This document shows, piece after piece, positions 48,501 through 58,095 of a DNA stretch of 64,000 nucleotides. Source of the DNA: Flavobacterium sp. JAD_PAG50586_2 (GTDB lineage: Bacteria; Bacteroidota; Bacteroidia; Flavobacteriales; Flavobacteriaceae); NCBI GenBank assembly GCA_023213215.1, contig CP096136.1, forward strand, positions 310,001-374,000. Reading direction: 5' to 3'. Made by a program: the position numbers and the translations under genes. Position 1 is the first letter of the stretch. Every line of letters begins with the position of its first letter. The notes under the pieces are model-generated. The model was not told the DNA's origin, made no database searches, and was given only the letters and a program-made list of their open reading frames with translations.

Positions 48501-49315
48501 ATGGAGATCTTCATCTACTTCGTCCTATTCATAATTCTTATTGTTGTTATAGCATTATTGGCAGCATTGAATAATTTTAGCAACAATGTCAAACAGCTTT
48601 TTGCGGAGTCGGATAAAATTAATAAGGTTTTCCATCCATCACAACTTGCGGGACTCCCAATTCCGGTTCAACAATACTTCAGGCATGTGCTAAACGATGG
48701 GCAGCCTTATATAAATTATGCGAGGATAAGGCATCATGGACGCTTTAAATCAGCAATTGATGGCAAATGGGAAAGTATTACGGGTGAAGAATATTTTACT
48801 GTAGACAAGCCCGGATTTATATGGAAAGGTAAGATAAACCGATTGACAGCTGTCGACAGTTTTATGGATGGAGAAGGAAGTCTAAAGGTATACCTTTTCT
48901 CTATTTTCAGGATTGCAAACGGTTCCGGCAGTAAATTTTCGCAAGGGGAATTGCTTCGATGGCTTGGAGAAAGTGTATGGTTTCCCACAGCATTGCTTCC
49001 GAATAATCAATTGCACTGGGAACCCATAAATGATTTTCAGGCCAAATTGGTCTATTCCTATAAAAAACTGCTGGTCTTTTACATAGTAACGTTTAATGAT
49101 ACTCATGAAATCATACAAATGGAGCCACAACGTTATATGGGCAGCAATGAACTGGAAACCTGGACCGGAAAGTTGTCTAACTATAAGCTATTGAATAATG
49201 TAATGATTCCTGCAACCATTCAGGCAACATGGAACCTTGAAAAAAAGATTTTACATATGCGGTTTTTTATCTGACCAGGATAGATTACAACAATCCCGAA
49301 AAATTTAAGGATTAA
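48501..49315 (+). CDS. DUF6544-like protein with N-terminal membrane anchor (one-base frame break)
   Basis: An N-terminal membrane segment (IFIYFVLFIILIVVIALLAAL) is followed by a beta-rich domain (PVQQYFRHVLNDGQPYINYARIRHHGRFK, DSFMDGEGSLKVYLFSIF, RWLGESVWFPTALLP). This resembles the DUF6544 family of unknown function. The frame ends at FFI. One extra T in the T6 run at 49263-49268 gives RFFYLTRIDYNNPEKFKD and a stop at 49315, about 271 residues. It is probably the last gene of the operon that starts at 45303. Confidence 0.65.
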
Positions 49316-49345
49316 TATGATAAATAAAATAAATTTCTAATACAA

Positions 49346-49492
49346 ATGATGTTTTTGCAGGAGGTAAATGCCCTTCACATTACAATGCTGATTTTGGGAA
49401 TGGTTCTTATTCTGGCAGGTGAATTCCTTACTGAAAAGAAAGAGATTGTACTCTCAGAAATGACCTGCATCATTTTTATTGTTTCCGTATGA
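49346..49492 (+). CDS. Small predicted membrane protein (48 aa, doubtful)
   Basis: ATG at 49346, MMFLQEVNALHITMLILGMVLILAGEF-type N-terminus with one membrane segment and a second hydrophobic stretch at the C-terminus (CIIFIVSV). No family is recognised. The hemN box lies inside its 3' part, which weakens the case for a separate gene. Confidence 0.3.
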   Translation: MMFLQEVNALHITMLILGMVLILAGEFLTEKKEIVLSEMTCIIFIVSV

Positions 49493-49503
49493 TTTTACCT
49501 TAG
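49461..49503 (+). promoter_or_regulatory. FNR/CRP-type box with promoter, upstream of hemN
   Basis: TGACCTGCATCA (49461-49472), then the -7 element TACCTTAG (49496-49503; TTAG for TTTG, one mismatch) starting its TT 27 nt after the box. The hemN ATG follows 14 nt later. Confidence 0.58.
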
Positions 49504-49517
49504 CTGAAATTTAAAGT

Positions 49518-50876
49518 ATGAGTGATTCACTGACCAAGAAATATAATGTTCCGGGCCCCAGATATACAAGTTATCCTACTGTTCCTTATTGGGACAATAC
49601 ATTTGATGCTACCACGTGGGAAAACACATTTACTGTTTCCTACCTGAAAAACAAAAACGAAGGTTTAAGTATCTACGTACATCTCCCATTTTGCGAAAGC
49701 ATGTGTACCTTCTGCGGCTGTCACAAACGAATAACCAAAAACCATAAGGTGGAACATCCTTATATACAGGCTGTACTGAAGGAATGGGATTTGTATTGCG
49801 GGCTGTTTAAGGAGAAACCTCTCATCCGTGAAATTCACCTTGGCGGCGGAACTCCAACTTTCTTTTCGCCAAAAAAACTAAAATCTCTAATCGATGGACT
49901 ATTTTCCAAAGCTCAAAAAGCGCCAGATTGCGAAATGAGTTTTGAGGGGCATCCTAATAATACCACCAGAGAGCATTTGGAACAGCTTTATGAACTTGGA
50001 TTCAGAAGGGTAAGTTTCGGTGTTCAGGATTATTCTGAAAAGGTACAACAGGCAATACACAGGATTCAACCTTACAGTCAGGTAGCTCAGGTTACTTTTT
50101 GGGCTAGGGAAATCGGATATACTTCGGTTGGACATGATATTATTTTTGGTCTGCCATTCCAAAGTATGGAAGATGTGGTAGATACTATTGAAAAAACACG
50201 AACACTACTTCCCGACCGCATTGCATTTTACAGCTATGCCCATGTGCCGTGGATTAAGGGCAATGGCCAACGCGGTTTTAAGGAAGACGATATTCCAAAA
50301 GACGAGGAAAAAAGGAGCTTATACGAAACCGGAAAGAGCCTCTTACAACTTCACGGTTATGAGGAAATCGGGATGGATCATTTTGCCCTTCGCACAGATG
50401 CGCTTTACGAAGCTTCGATATCTGGCAAACTGCATCGGAATTTTATGGGGTATACCACTTCAACATCCAAAACAATGGTTGGTTTAGGGGTTTCGGCCAT
50501 TGGCGACTGCTGGTATGGTTTTGCCCAAAATGTCAAAGGTATTGAAGAATATAACCAATTATTGGACGAAGGCAAACTGCCACTTGTTAAAGGACATATT
50601 CTCAACGCCGAAGACCTAATCATCCGCCAGCATATTCAAAATCTGATGTGCCGTTTTGAAACTTCATGGAACGACGGTTCACTTTATTTTGAGGAAATCC
50701 TGCAAGTACTATCCGAACTTAAAGATATGGAAAACGACGGTCTTGTATGCATTGAAAGGAATTCGGTTAAGGTCACCACGCTGGGCAGAGCTTTTATACG
50801 GAATATCTGCATGGCATTTGACTTGCGGCTGAAAAGAAAATCATCCCAAACCAATTTGTTTTCGATGACAGTATAA
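49518..50876 (+). CDS. hemN: Oxygen-independent coproporphyrinogen III oxidase
   Basis: A radical-SAM enzyme of 452 residues, the usual HemN length. It converts coproporphyrinogen III to protoporphyrinogen IX without oxygen in the cytoplasm, for haem synthesis. The N-terminal GPRYTSYPTVPYW and the cluster motif CESMCTFCGCHKRI (CxxxCxxCxC) are diagnostic of true HemN rather than HemW. Further on are EIHLGGGTPTFF, VSFGVQDYSEKVQQAIHRIQP and GLGVSAIGD. Its position behind an FNR-type box and near the cbb3 oxidase operon fits haem supply at low oxygen. Confidence 0.95.
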   Translation: MSDSLTKKYNVPGPRYTSYPTVPYWDNTFDATTWENTFTVSYLKNKNEGLSIYVHLPFCESMCTFCGCHKRITKNHKVEHPYIQAVLKEWDLYCGLFKEKPLIREIHLGGGTPTFFSPKKLKSLIDGLFSKAQKAPDCEMSFEGHPNNTTREHLEQLYELGFRRVSFGVQDYSEKVQQAIHRIQPYSQVAQVTFWAREIGYTSVGHDIIFGLPFQSMEDVVDTIEKTRTLLPDRIAFYSYAHVPWIKGNGQRGFKEDDIPKDEEKRSLYETGKSLLQLHGYEEIGMDHFALRTDALYEASISGKLHRNFMGYTTSTSKTMVGLGVSAIGDCWYGFAQNVKGIEEYNQLLDEGKLPLVKGHILNAEDLIIRQHIQNLMCRFETSWNDGSLYFEEILQVLSELKDMENDGLVCIERNSVKVTTLGRAFIRNICMAFDLRLKRKSSQTNLFSMTV

Positions 50877-50951
50877 TTTTATGACATAAATAACATTCAA
50901 AACTTATAAGTCGTTTCTTTGTACATGATATCAATTAAAGATTGACAGCAA

Positions 50952-51673
50952 ATGTTTATTCATCAGGGAAAAAAAGAACGCCAAAACATAATTTGCAGAT
51001 TGCTTCGCTATTATCCTTTGTCGCAGGAATTGTAAATGTCGCCGGATTTTTAGCGGTAGCAACACTTACGACCAACGTTACCGGACATTTCGCCTTTTTT
51101 GTAGATGAAGTTTTTAAGTTAAACTTTTGGCAGAGTTTTATTTATTTCCTGTATATCTTTTTCTTTTTCCTAGGTTCGTTTTCGTCAAGTTTTATGGTAG
51201 AAATAATTTCCCGCAGAAATGAAAATTATGTCTATGTAATCCCAACCTCGATTGAAAGTTTGATTTTACTGCTTATTGCTGTTTTTGGAAAGAGCTTGTT
51301 GTTAGAAAATCCCAATCTAATTGCCTGCAGTTTGCTATTTGCGATGGGGTTGCAAAATTCGTTAGTGACAAGAATTTCAAATGCTACAGTCAGAACCACA
51401 CATTTAACAGGGCTTTTTACGGATCTCGGAATCGAACTTTCGCAGCTGTTTTTTTATAAGGAACAGGCATCAAGGGATAAACTCATTTCTTCAGTAAAAT
51501 TAAGATTGACAATCATCAGTTTCTTCTTTATTGGTGGAATTATCGGTGGAATTTTCTATTCTAAAATGGGTTTACTGGTACTTTTAATCGGTTCCGCTTC
51601 ATTGGTTTTAGGGATTATTTTTGATAATATAAGATTAAAAATACGATTGATTCAAAAGAAGTACCGCAGTTAA
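50952..51673 (+). CDS. YoaK/DUF1275 family membrane protein (one-base frame break near start)
   Basis: About 241 residues and six membrane segments, with the family pattern LLSFVAGIVNVAGFLAVATLTTNVTGH and MGLQNSLVTRISNATVRTTHLTGLFTDLGIEL. An in-frame TTG at 50942 exists, but the ATG at 50952 gives MFIHQGKKRTPKHNLQIASLL if one A is added to the A7 run at 50969-50975, and this matches the family start better. Its function is unknown. It lies 75 bp after hemN without an FNR-type box of its own and may be read from the hemN promoter. Confidence 0.8.
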
Positions 51674-51701
51674 AACATTATAAAATGGCGCTGTTTTTAT
51701 C

Positions 51702-51731
51702 AAAAAAACCACGTCTACCAACGTGGTCTTA
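51702..51731 (-). terminator. Rho-independent terminator
   Basis: On the minus strand ACCACGT, loop TGGTAG, ACGTGGT and seven T, after the YdcH-like gene. The hairpin is also in place to end the convergent plus-strand YoaK gene, with a weaker T tract. Confidence 0.8.
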
Positions 51732-51760
51732 TTAACTAATCAACTAACTACAAAAAACTT

Positions 51761-51994
51761 TTAATGGCTTGCCAAAATTGAAAATATCGCATCTTTTATA
51801 TGCAGTAACTTTGCTTTCTTCGCATGCATAATCGCATCTGAAGCCAACTCAACTCCAGTATTAAGCCTACGGATTTCATGTTCTAACTCGTCGTATTCGT
51901 CAAACAACTTTTTAAAATGTGGATCTCTTAATTTCAATTCGTGGATTTTAGTTTGGTGTTCGGGAAATTCGTGTAATAAATCGTGCTTATCCAT
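51761..51994 (-). CDS. YdcH/DUF465 family small protein
   Basis: Seventy-seven residues, all helical, starting MDKHDLLHEFPEHQTKIHELK and containing HFKKLFDEYDELEHEIRRL, the core of the YdcH (DUF465) family. Its function is unknown; in other bacteria it is a small cytoplasmic coiled-coil protein. It lies 22 bp after the SafE-like gene at the end of the cbb3 oxidase operon, just before the terminator, and is probably cotranscribed. Confidence 0.8.
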   Translation of the reverse strand: MDKHDLLHEFPEHQTKIHELKLRDPHFKKLFDEYDELEHEIRRLNTGVELASDAIMHAKKAKLLHIKDAIFSILASH

Positions 51995-52015
51995 ATATTT
52001 AATTATTTAAGGTTA

Positions 52016-52716
52016 TTAATGACAATTTGGTTCGGCCTGGACAAACAGGCTTGTTGTGCCTGGTGAGATATAAGGTATACTCAACCCCATGCCCCGCACT
52101 ATGAATAGTATCCCGAGACATACTATTGCTATTGGAATTACTTTTTGTATTTTATTTCTAACCGGTAACGGGAAAAGTTTCTGAAGGTAAACCACACCAC
52201 TCATCAACGGAACAGTTCCGAAACCGAATAGCAGCATATAAAAAACAGATAAATATAATTTTGGCATAGCCAGAGCGCCAAAAACCGCAGCATACACCAT
52301 TCCGCAAGGGAGCAACCCATTTAAGATTCCTATCGAAAAGATGGATTTAAAGGATGCTTTTGCAAACTGCTTTCCTAGTCTGCTTTTTAGCTGCGAAATC
52401 AATTGAAATATCGGTTTAGAAAAATTGTATCGGGCAAAAACATTTACAGGAAGAAGTATCATAATAATCATGGCAATGCCAGCGAAAATGGAAAGCTGCT
52501 GCTGTATTCCGGCCAGGTAAAATCCACGTCCGATAATTCCAAAAATAAGCCTATCATCGAATAGGAAAAAATCCTGCCGATATGATAAGTGATAATCTGA
52601 AGCGCTTTCTTCTCTGGGTTATTATGTGCAACAGGAAGCATCATTGCAATTGGACCGCACATGCCAATGCAATGAAGGCTACTTAGTAAACCAAGCAAAA
52701 GAGCAGCGAATAACAT
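52016..52716 (-). CDS. Sulfite exporter TauE/SafE family (CcoS-cluster type) membrane protein (one-base frame break)
   Basis: The N-terminal part (LFAALLLGLLSSLHCIGMCGPIAMMLPV) and C-terminal part (GILNGLLPCGMVYAAVFGALA) are the paired Cys motifs of the SafE/DsbD-like family that is linked to cbb3 oxidase operons, where a role in copper delivery has been proposed. The frame breaks after YSMIGLF. One extra A in the A5 run at 52541-52545 gives SMIGLFFGIIGRGFYLAGIQQQ and about 233 residues with six membrane segments. Its start overlaps the CcoH stop by one base. It belongs to the cco operon. Confidence 0.82.
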
Positions 52717-53168
52717 TACTTAATATATATATTTTGTTTACTGATATATTCCTTTCCCTGATAGCTCCAGGATAAGATCACATCCCATTTGCCTCCGGCA
52801 AAATCCTTTTTTGGTATTAGCATTGTGGAATTGGAGAGACGGAGAGGATATTCAAAATCCAGTATCTTAGCTGAAGGTCTGTAAAGAGATACTTTACCTT
52901 TTACTTCATTAGGGAGAAAACTGTTTGGAAAAACTATGGTAACTCCCCTATCACTGTTGATAATCAAAGGTTTTTCGGCTAAATCTTCGGCATTTTGGAT
53001 TTTGGCCATTTCATCGCTGAAATGGGCATCGTGTTTATAATATTCCTCAACTACAAGTTCATTGTTATATTTTGAATTGCTTTGCACTTTAATAATGAAA
53101 TAAAGTATAAAGCTTATAAAAAGTACAAAAGCAATTACTATTGAGGTTCCCCAGTTTGGCTTCTTCAT
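52716..53168 (-). CDS. ccoH: FixH/CcoH family protein
   Basis: A protein of 150 residues with one N-terminal membrane segment (VIAFVLFISFILYFIIKV) and a periplasmic domain (NNELVVEEYYKHDAHFSDEMAK, VSLYRPSAKILDFEYPL, GKWDVILSWSYQGKEY). This is the FixH pattern. FixH/CcoH is needed to assemble cbb3 oxidase. It lies 10 bp downstream of ccoG in the operon. Confidence 0.88.
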   Translation of the reverse strand: MKKPNWGTSIVIAFVLFISFILYFIIKVQSNSKYNNELVVEEYYKHDAHFSDEMAKIQNAEDLAEKPLIINSDRGVTIVFPNSFLPNEVKGKVSLYRPSAKILDFEYPLRLSNSTMLIPKKDFAGGKWDVILSWSYQGKEYISKQNIYIK

Positions 53169-53178
53169 GATAAGTAGT

Positions 53179-54597
53179 TTAATTAAAGGTTCTCGGACTT
53201 AAAAAGTTGGTACTTGTAGTTTCTATAAGATGCTTTCCTTCATACACGCCAATCCTAACTTTGGTTTTGTCATTATCCAGGATATATTTATTGATTTCAA
53301 TAAACAGCGTTCCTTGGGAGATAGCCTGCGCTTTTACCGTGAAATGGCTTTTCCCAACAGTGGTAATACTGCCTTTCTGCGAAATCAGCCCGAAATGGAT
53401 ATCCTTAAAATCTTTCGTCGTTTTATTGACAATCTTATAGGTATACACATTGCTGATATTATCCCCTTTATGTTGGAATAATTGTCCGGGCAATCTCAGG
53501 ATATCAGCTTCAACATCATTCCTTAAAAACAATATTCCCGTAAGGATGCCAAGCAGTATAAACAGAACGGCGGTATAGCCTTTCATCCTGGCTGTAAACC
53601 GGAACGGCTCCTTTTTCTCAATTTCATCTTCGGTAGCGTATCGGATTAATCCATTGGGTAAGCCAACACTTTTCATAATGGTATCACATTCATCAATGCA
53701 GGCAGTACAATTTGTGCATTCGAGTTGCGTACCATTTCTTATATCAATTCCCATGGGGCAAACATGTACACATTGCATGCAGTCGATACAATCGCCTTTT
53801 CCTGTTAAGGAACGGTCTTCCTTTTTATTGAACTTGGCTCTTCCGACTTCCTTTTCACCACGAACAAAATCATAGGCAACATTTATGGATTTATTGTCTA
53901 AAAGAACGCCCTGCAATCGACCATACGGACAGGCAATTATGCAGACCTGCTCGCGAAACCAGACGAAAACAAAATAGAAAACCCCTGTAAATATCAATAA
54001 GGCAATAAAATTCCCAAGTTGTTGTGATGGCCCTTCTTCAATCATTAGCCACAACTCGTCACTTCCGATAATGTAAGCCAGGAAAACATTGGCAATTAAG
54101 AATGATATGATAAAAAACAACACCCATTTTACCAATCGTTTTCTGATTTTCTCTGCATTCCATTCCTGCTTATCCAGCCTTAATTGTGCTCCACGGTCTC
54201 CATCTATCCAAAACTCGATCCGCCTGAAAACCATTTCGAGGAAAATCGTCTGCGGACAGATCCAGCCGCAGAATATCCGGCCAAAAGCCACTGTAAACAG
54301 GATTACGAATACGACACCGGTAATCATTACCAGGACGAAAATGTAAAAATCCTGCGGCCAGAATGGAAATCCGAAAATATTGAACCTACGTTCCAGCACA
54401 TTAAACATCATGAACTGGTTCCCATTGACCTTTATAAAAGGATTGGCTAACAGTATTGCCAGTAGAAAATAGCTAACATATTTGCGGTAGCTGTAAAACT
54501 TTCCTTTCGGCATTTTTGGAAAAATGAATTTTCTTTTCCCTTCTTCATCTATTGTCCCTATACTATCCCTGAAAGCTTCATTTTCATTATTAAGCAT
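53179..54597 (-). CDS. ccoG: Cytochrome c oxidase accessory protein CcoG (FixG-like)
   Basis: A protein of 472 residues with five or so membrane segments and the FixG pattern (RIFCGWICPQTIFLEMVFRRIE, EQVCIIACPYGRLQG). Two [4Fe-4S] motifs, CIDCMQCVHVCPMGID and CTNCTACIDECD, follow, and a C-terminal Ig-like domain closes the protein. CcoG has been shown elsewhere to act in copper reduction for cbb3 assembly. It lies 4 bp after ccoP and 10 bp before ccoH. Confidence 0.93.
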   Translation of the reverse strand: MLNNENEAFRDSIGTIDEEGKRKFIFPKMPKGKFYSYRKYVSYFLLAILLANPFIKVNGNQFMMFNVLERRFNIFGFPFWPQDFYIFVLVMITGVVFVILFTVAFGRIFCGWICPQTIFLEMVFRRIEFWIDGDRGAQLRLDKQEWNAEKIRKRLVKWVLFFIISFLIANVFLAYIIGSDELWLMIEEGPSQQLGNFIALLIFTGVFYFVFVWFREQVCIIACPYGRLQGVLLDNKSINVAYDFVRGEKEVGRAKFNKKEDRSLTGKGDCIDCMQCVHVCPMGIDIRNGTQLECTNCTACIDECDTIMKSVGLPNGLIRYATEDEIEKKEPFRFTARMKGYTAVLFILLGILTGILFLRNDVEADILRLPGQLFQHKGDNISNVYTYKIVNKTTKDFKDIHFGLISQKGSITTVGKSHFTVKAQAISQGTLFIEINKYILDNDKTKVRIGVYEGKHLIETTSTNFLSPRTFN

Positions 54598-54601
54598 AAT
54601 T

Positions 54602-55519
54602 TTATTTTTTTACTATTGCCGGTGTTTCCTTGGTTATTTCCGGGTCTACCCAAACTTCACCATCGGGTGCCTTTGCATCTTTTGGATTAGTTCCCTGTAA
54701 TGACAGGATATAACTTGCGACCTCTTGTATTTCTGTTGGTTTTAAACTTGCTTTCCAGGCCACCATCCCTTTTCCATCCCGTCCTCCATTGGTAATTGTG
54801 TGAAACAGATTTTTAATGCTTCCGCCAAAAATCCAATGCTCGTCAGTTAGATTAGGGCCTATCTGACCTCCACCATCGGCACGGTGACAAGCTGCGCAAT
54901 TAGCTGCAAAAATGGTTTTCCCTTTAGCTAAGCTTGCCGCATCCGCAAGTTTGGTTACCTTACTTTCGTCCATCATGTCAGGAGCTGTAAGCATATATTT
55001 TGCTATGTCAATTTTGGCCTGAGCCACTTCCTTACGCAATTCGGCTTCCTGGTCATCGCCACCCATGATTTCAAAACGTACCAGATAAACAGCACCAAAA
55101 AGTATACAGCCATAAAAAAGGTAGAGCCACCATGGCGGTAATTTATTATCCAATTCCCTGATGCCATCATAATTGTGGTCTAGAAATAAAGACTCGTTTT
55201 CTACAGGTTCCGATTTTGTAAGCGCCTTCATCAAATTTTTATACCACTGTTTATCGGTAATGCTAATATCTATAGAAGTAACTTCCTCGAGTTGCTTTTT
55301 TTGTTCTTCAGTCAACATGTGATAAGTCACATTATCAACTGCAGATTTAACTATTTCAATGGCAATCAGCAAAAACAGGAACACAGCTAAAAATACCATT
55401 ACCATTGGATATTTTACAAAAGCCGGACGATCGCCTGAATCGATGAAATATTCCAAGGCTAGGAAAACGGAGAAGAAGATTACCGGTACTCTTACGTAAA
55501 CTGGGAAAAACTTTTTCAT
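54602..55519 (-). CDS. ccoP: cbb3-type cytochrome c oxidase subunit III (CcoP)
   Basis: A protein of 305 residues. Two N-terminal membrane segments (about 10-60), a third near 130-150 (PPWWLYLFYGCILFGAVYLV), and one cytochrome c domain with CAACH at 208-212. It passes electrons to the CcoNO core. Having a single haem c, instead of the two of proteobacterial CcoP, is typical of Bacteroidota. Its start overlaps the CcoQ stop (ATGA). Confidence 0.93.
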   Translation of the reverse strand: MKKFFPVYVRVPVIFFSVFLALEYFIDSGDRPAFVKYPMVMVFLAVFLFLLIAIEIVKSAVDNVTYHMLTEEQKKQLEEVTSIDISITDKQWYKNLMKALTKSEPVENESLFLDHNYDGIRELDNKLPPWWLYLFYGCILFGAVYLVRFEIMGGDDQEAELRKEVAQAKIDIAKYMLTAPDMMDESKVTKLADAASLAKGKTIFAANCAACHRADGGGQIGPNLTDEHWIFGGSIKNLFHTITNGGRDGKGMVAWKASLKPTEIQEVASYILSLQGTNPKDAKAPDGEVWVDPEITKETPAIVKK

Positions 55520-55716
55520 TTTGCTGGATTTAAAGGTTCTTCATTCTGATTTTCATTCAATGGTATCTGGCTGAGCACGGTAATAGTTTCTTTTTTATAA
55601 GTGTATACCCAGATTCCCAGTCCCAAAAAGAACAGGAAAAAGATCAGCAGGGATAGAATCGGATAAATTGCTACCCCGGCAATGGTTTCCATATTGTGTT
55701 TAATTGGTTCAAACAT
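55516..55716 (-). CDS. ccoQ: cbb3-type oxidase subunit CcoQ
   Basis: Sixty-six residues with one membrane segment (IYPILSLLIFFLFFLGLGIWVYTYKK) and a polar tail. Small size, topology and position between ccoNO and ccoP identify CcoQ, a small subunit that stabilises the oxidase. Met9 is an alternative start. Confidence 0.8.
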   Translation of the reverse strand: MFEPIKHNMETIAGVAIYPILSLLIFFLFFLGLGIWVYTYKKETITVLSQIPLNENQNEEPLNPAK

Positions 55717-55721
55717 GGCTT

Positions 55722-57911
55722 TTATTTTTTAGAATTATCTTTTACTTTAATATCGGTTCCAAGTCTTTGCAGATAAGCAATAAGAGCAACTATTTCACGT
55801 TTGTGCATCGGAACGAATTCCTCACCTTTTGCGAGTGCTTTTTTCCTGCTTTCCTCATAACTCTTCACAAAATCAGGATCCGAATACAGGCTTTTCTCAA
55901 TTTTAATCCCTTGTGCCTCTATAAGTTTAGGAGCAGTTGCTATTTCATAATCGGTATACGGAACACCGAGTTCCCGCATTACCTTCATTTTCTTTTCTAT
56001 ATTTGAAATATCCAACGCTTCATTGTCGAAAAGCCATTTATAGCCTGGCATTATAGAGCCTGATGAAGTTGACTGTGGATCCCACATATGGTTGAAATGC
56101 CAGTTGTCATTATACTTTCCACCAACCCGTAACAAGTCAGGACCAGTTCTTTTCGAGCCCCATAAAAATGGATGATCGTATACAAATTCACCTGCTTTTG
56201 ATTGTGGTCCATATCGCTCCACTTCACTACGGAAAGGACGCACCATTTGCGAATGACAGCCTACACAACCCTCGCGGATGTATAAATCACGCCCTTCAAG
56301 TTCCATTGGCGTATAAGGTTTAACGCTTGAAATGGTTGGAATGTTTGATTTCACCATGATTGTCGGTACAATCTGTATGATTCCACCAATGAGTATGGCA
56401 ACTGTAGCCAAAAGTGTCAGTTGAATTGGTTTTCTTTCCAGCCATGGATGGAATTTCTCTCCTTTGGCCCTGCCTTTGGCAATTCTTTCCAATTCGGGTG
56501 CTTCTGCAAGTTCATCTTCTATTGCTGCGTTGGCACGTATGGTTCTATAGATATTGTATATCAAGATAAACATACCAATAATATATAAGGTTCCACCGGT
56601 GGCACGCATATAATACATAGGCATTATCTGATGTACAGTTTCGAGAAAATTACCATAGGTTAAAGTTCCGTCGGGATTGAATTGCTTCCACATAGAAGCC
56701 TGTACAAATCCGGCAACATAAAGAGGTAATGTATAAATGATTATACCTAAGGTTCCAATCCAGAAATGGATATTAGCCAGTTTAGTAGAAAAAAGTGGCC
56801 CTTTCGTCATACGGGGTATCAGCCAGTAAATCATTCCAAATGCCATGAATCCATTCCATCCCATTGCACCCACGTGCACGTGAGCTACAATCCAGTCAGT
56901 AAAGTGTGCAATTGCATTCACATTTTTCAGAGACAACATCGGTCCTTCAAATGTAGCCATACCATAAGCAGTAATCGCAACAACGAAGAATTTCAGTACA
57001 GGTTCCACACGAACCTTATCCCATACGCCACGCAAAGTCAGCAGACCATTAATCATACCTCCCCAGGAAGGTGCAATCAGCATAATTGAGAATACTACGC
57101 CTAAGTTCTGCGCCCAGGATGGCAAAGCAGAATACAATAAATGGTGTGGTCCGGCCCAGATGTAGATAAAGATAAGGGACCAAAAGTGTACAATAGATAA
57201 ACGATACGAGTAAACAGGCCTGTTCGCTGCTTTTGGTACAAAATAGTACATCAGGCCGAGAAAAGGTGTAGTAAGGAAAAACGCCACTGCATTATGACCA
57301 TACCACCATTGCACCAATGCATCCTGAACTCCGGCGTATACCGAATAGCTTTTCATAGCAGAAACAGGAAGCTCAATACTGTTGAAAATATGGAGTACCG
57401 CAACTGTGACAAATGTGGCAATATAAAACCAGATAGCCACATACAAATGTCGTTCGCGGCGGCGCAGTATAGTACCAATCATATTGATTCCGAAAACAAC
57501 CCAGATTAAGGCTATTGCAATATCAATTGGCCATTCCAATTCCGCATATTCTTTTGAGGAAGTATATCCTAATGGTAATGATATGGCTGCTGCCACAATT
57601 ATCAACTGCCATCCCCAAAAGTGGAGGTTACTAAGGAAGTTGCTGAACATTCTTGCTTTAAGCAAACGTTGTAACGAATAATAAATACCGGCAAACATGG
57701 CATTGCCTACAAAGGCAAAAATCACGGCATTGGTATGTAATGGACGAAGTCTGCCGAAACTTAACCATGAAATTCCATCGGTCAGGTTAGGGAAGAGAAA
57801 TAAAAATGCGAGTAAAAGCCCTACGGCCATTCCAACTGCACCAAAAAGGATTGTTGCATAAAGGAATTTTTTTACAATCTTGTTGTCATAATAAAATTGC
57901 TGGTTTTCCAT
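55722..57911 (-). CDS. ccoNO: Fused cbb3 oxidase catalytic subunit I and II (CcoNO)
   Basis: A protein of 729 residues. The first about 480 are CcoN, the haem-copper catalytic subunit with 12 or so membrane segments and metal ligands in RPLHTNAVIFAF, YGHNAVAFFLTTPFL and DWIVAHVHVGAMGWNG. The last about 200 are CcoO with an anchor and one haem c (REGCVGCHSQMVRPF, GPDLLRVGGKY). The fusion is typical of Bacteroidota. The enzyme reduces oxygen to water at low oxygen in the inner membrane and pumps protons. It lies 5 bp upstream of ccoQ. Confidence 0.96.
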   Translation of the reverse strand: MENQQFYYDNKIVKKFLYATILFGAVGMAVGLLLAFLFLFPNLTDGISWLSFGRLRPLHTNAVIFAFVGNAMFAGIYYSLQRLLKARMFSNFLSNLHFWGWQLIIVAAAISLPLGYTSSKEYAELEWPIDIAIALIWVVFGINMIGTILRRRERHLYVAIWFYIATFVTVAVLHIFNSIELPVSAMKSYSVYAGVQDALVQWWYGHNAVAFFLTTPFLGLMYYFVPKAANRPVYSYRLSIVHFWSLIFIYIWAGPHHLLYSALPSWAQNLGVVFSIMLIAPSWGGMINGLLTLRGVWDKVRVEPVLKFFVVAITAYGMATFEGPMLSLKNVNAIAHFTDWIVAHVHVGAMGWNGFMAFGMIYWLIPRMTKGPLFSTKLANIHFWIGTLGIIIYTLPLYVAGFVQASMWKQFNPDGTLTYGNFLETVHQIMPMYYMRATGGTLYIIGMFILIYNIYRTIRANAAIEDELAEAPELERIAKGRAKGEKFHPWLERKPIQLTLLATVAILIGGIIQIVPTIMVKSNIPTISSVKPYTPMELEGRDLYIREGCVGCHSQMVRPFRSEVERYGPQSKAGEFVYDHPFLWGSKRTGPDLLRVGGKYNDNWHFNHMWDPQSTSSGSIMPGYKWLFDNEALDISNIEKKMKVMRELGVPYTDYEIATAPKLIEAQGIKIEKSLYSDPDFVKSYEESRKKALAKGEEFVPMHKREIVALIAYLQRLGTDIKVKDNSKK

Positions 57912-57913
57912 AT

Positions 57914-58095
57914 CTAGTCTTGATTTTCTTGGGTTTGTTCAGTTTCGGTTTTTTTAAGTTCGTCATCAAACAGCATTCGCACTGATGGTGTGTATCGATC
58001 ATCATATTGCCCGCTTTTAACTGCTTTTATAAAAGCTGTAAAAAAACTATTGCGATGATAATGCTGATGGATATTAAAAGATAGATGACGCTCAT
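57914..58095 (-). CDS. ccoS: cbb3-type oxidase assembly protein CcoS (one-base frame break)
   Basis: The ATG at 58095 overlaps the ccoI stop (ATGA). The frame MSVIYLLISISIIIAIVFL stops after 22 codons. One extra A in the A7 run at 58040-58046 (T on the coding strand) gives VFFTAFIKAVKSGQYDDRYTP and about 60 residues ending at 57914. One membrane segment plus KSGQYDD is the CcoS signature. CcoS is needed for cofactor insertion in cbb3 oxidase. It sits between ccoI and ccoNO as usual. Confidence 0.88.

Noticed and set aside
50884..50954. Possible FNR-type box upstream of the YoaK-family gene (TGACATAAATAA)
   Set aside because: One arm is broken and the nearest TTTG is 24 nt, not 27 nt, after it.
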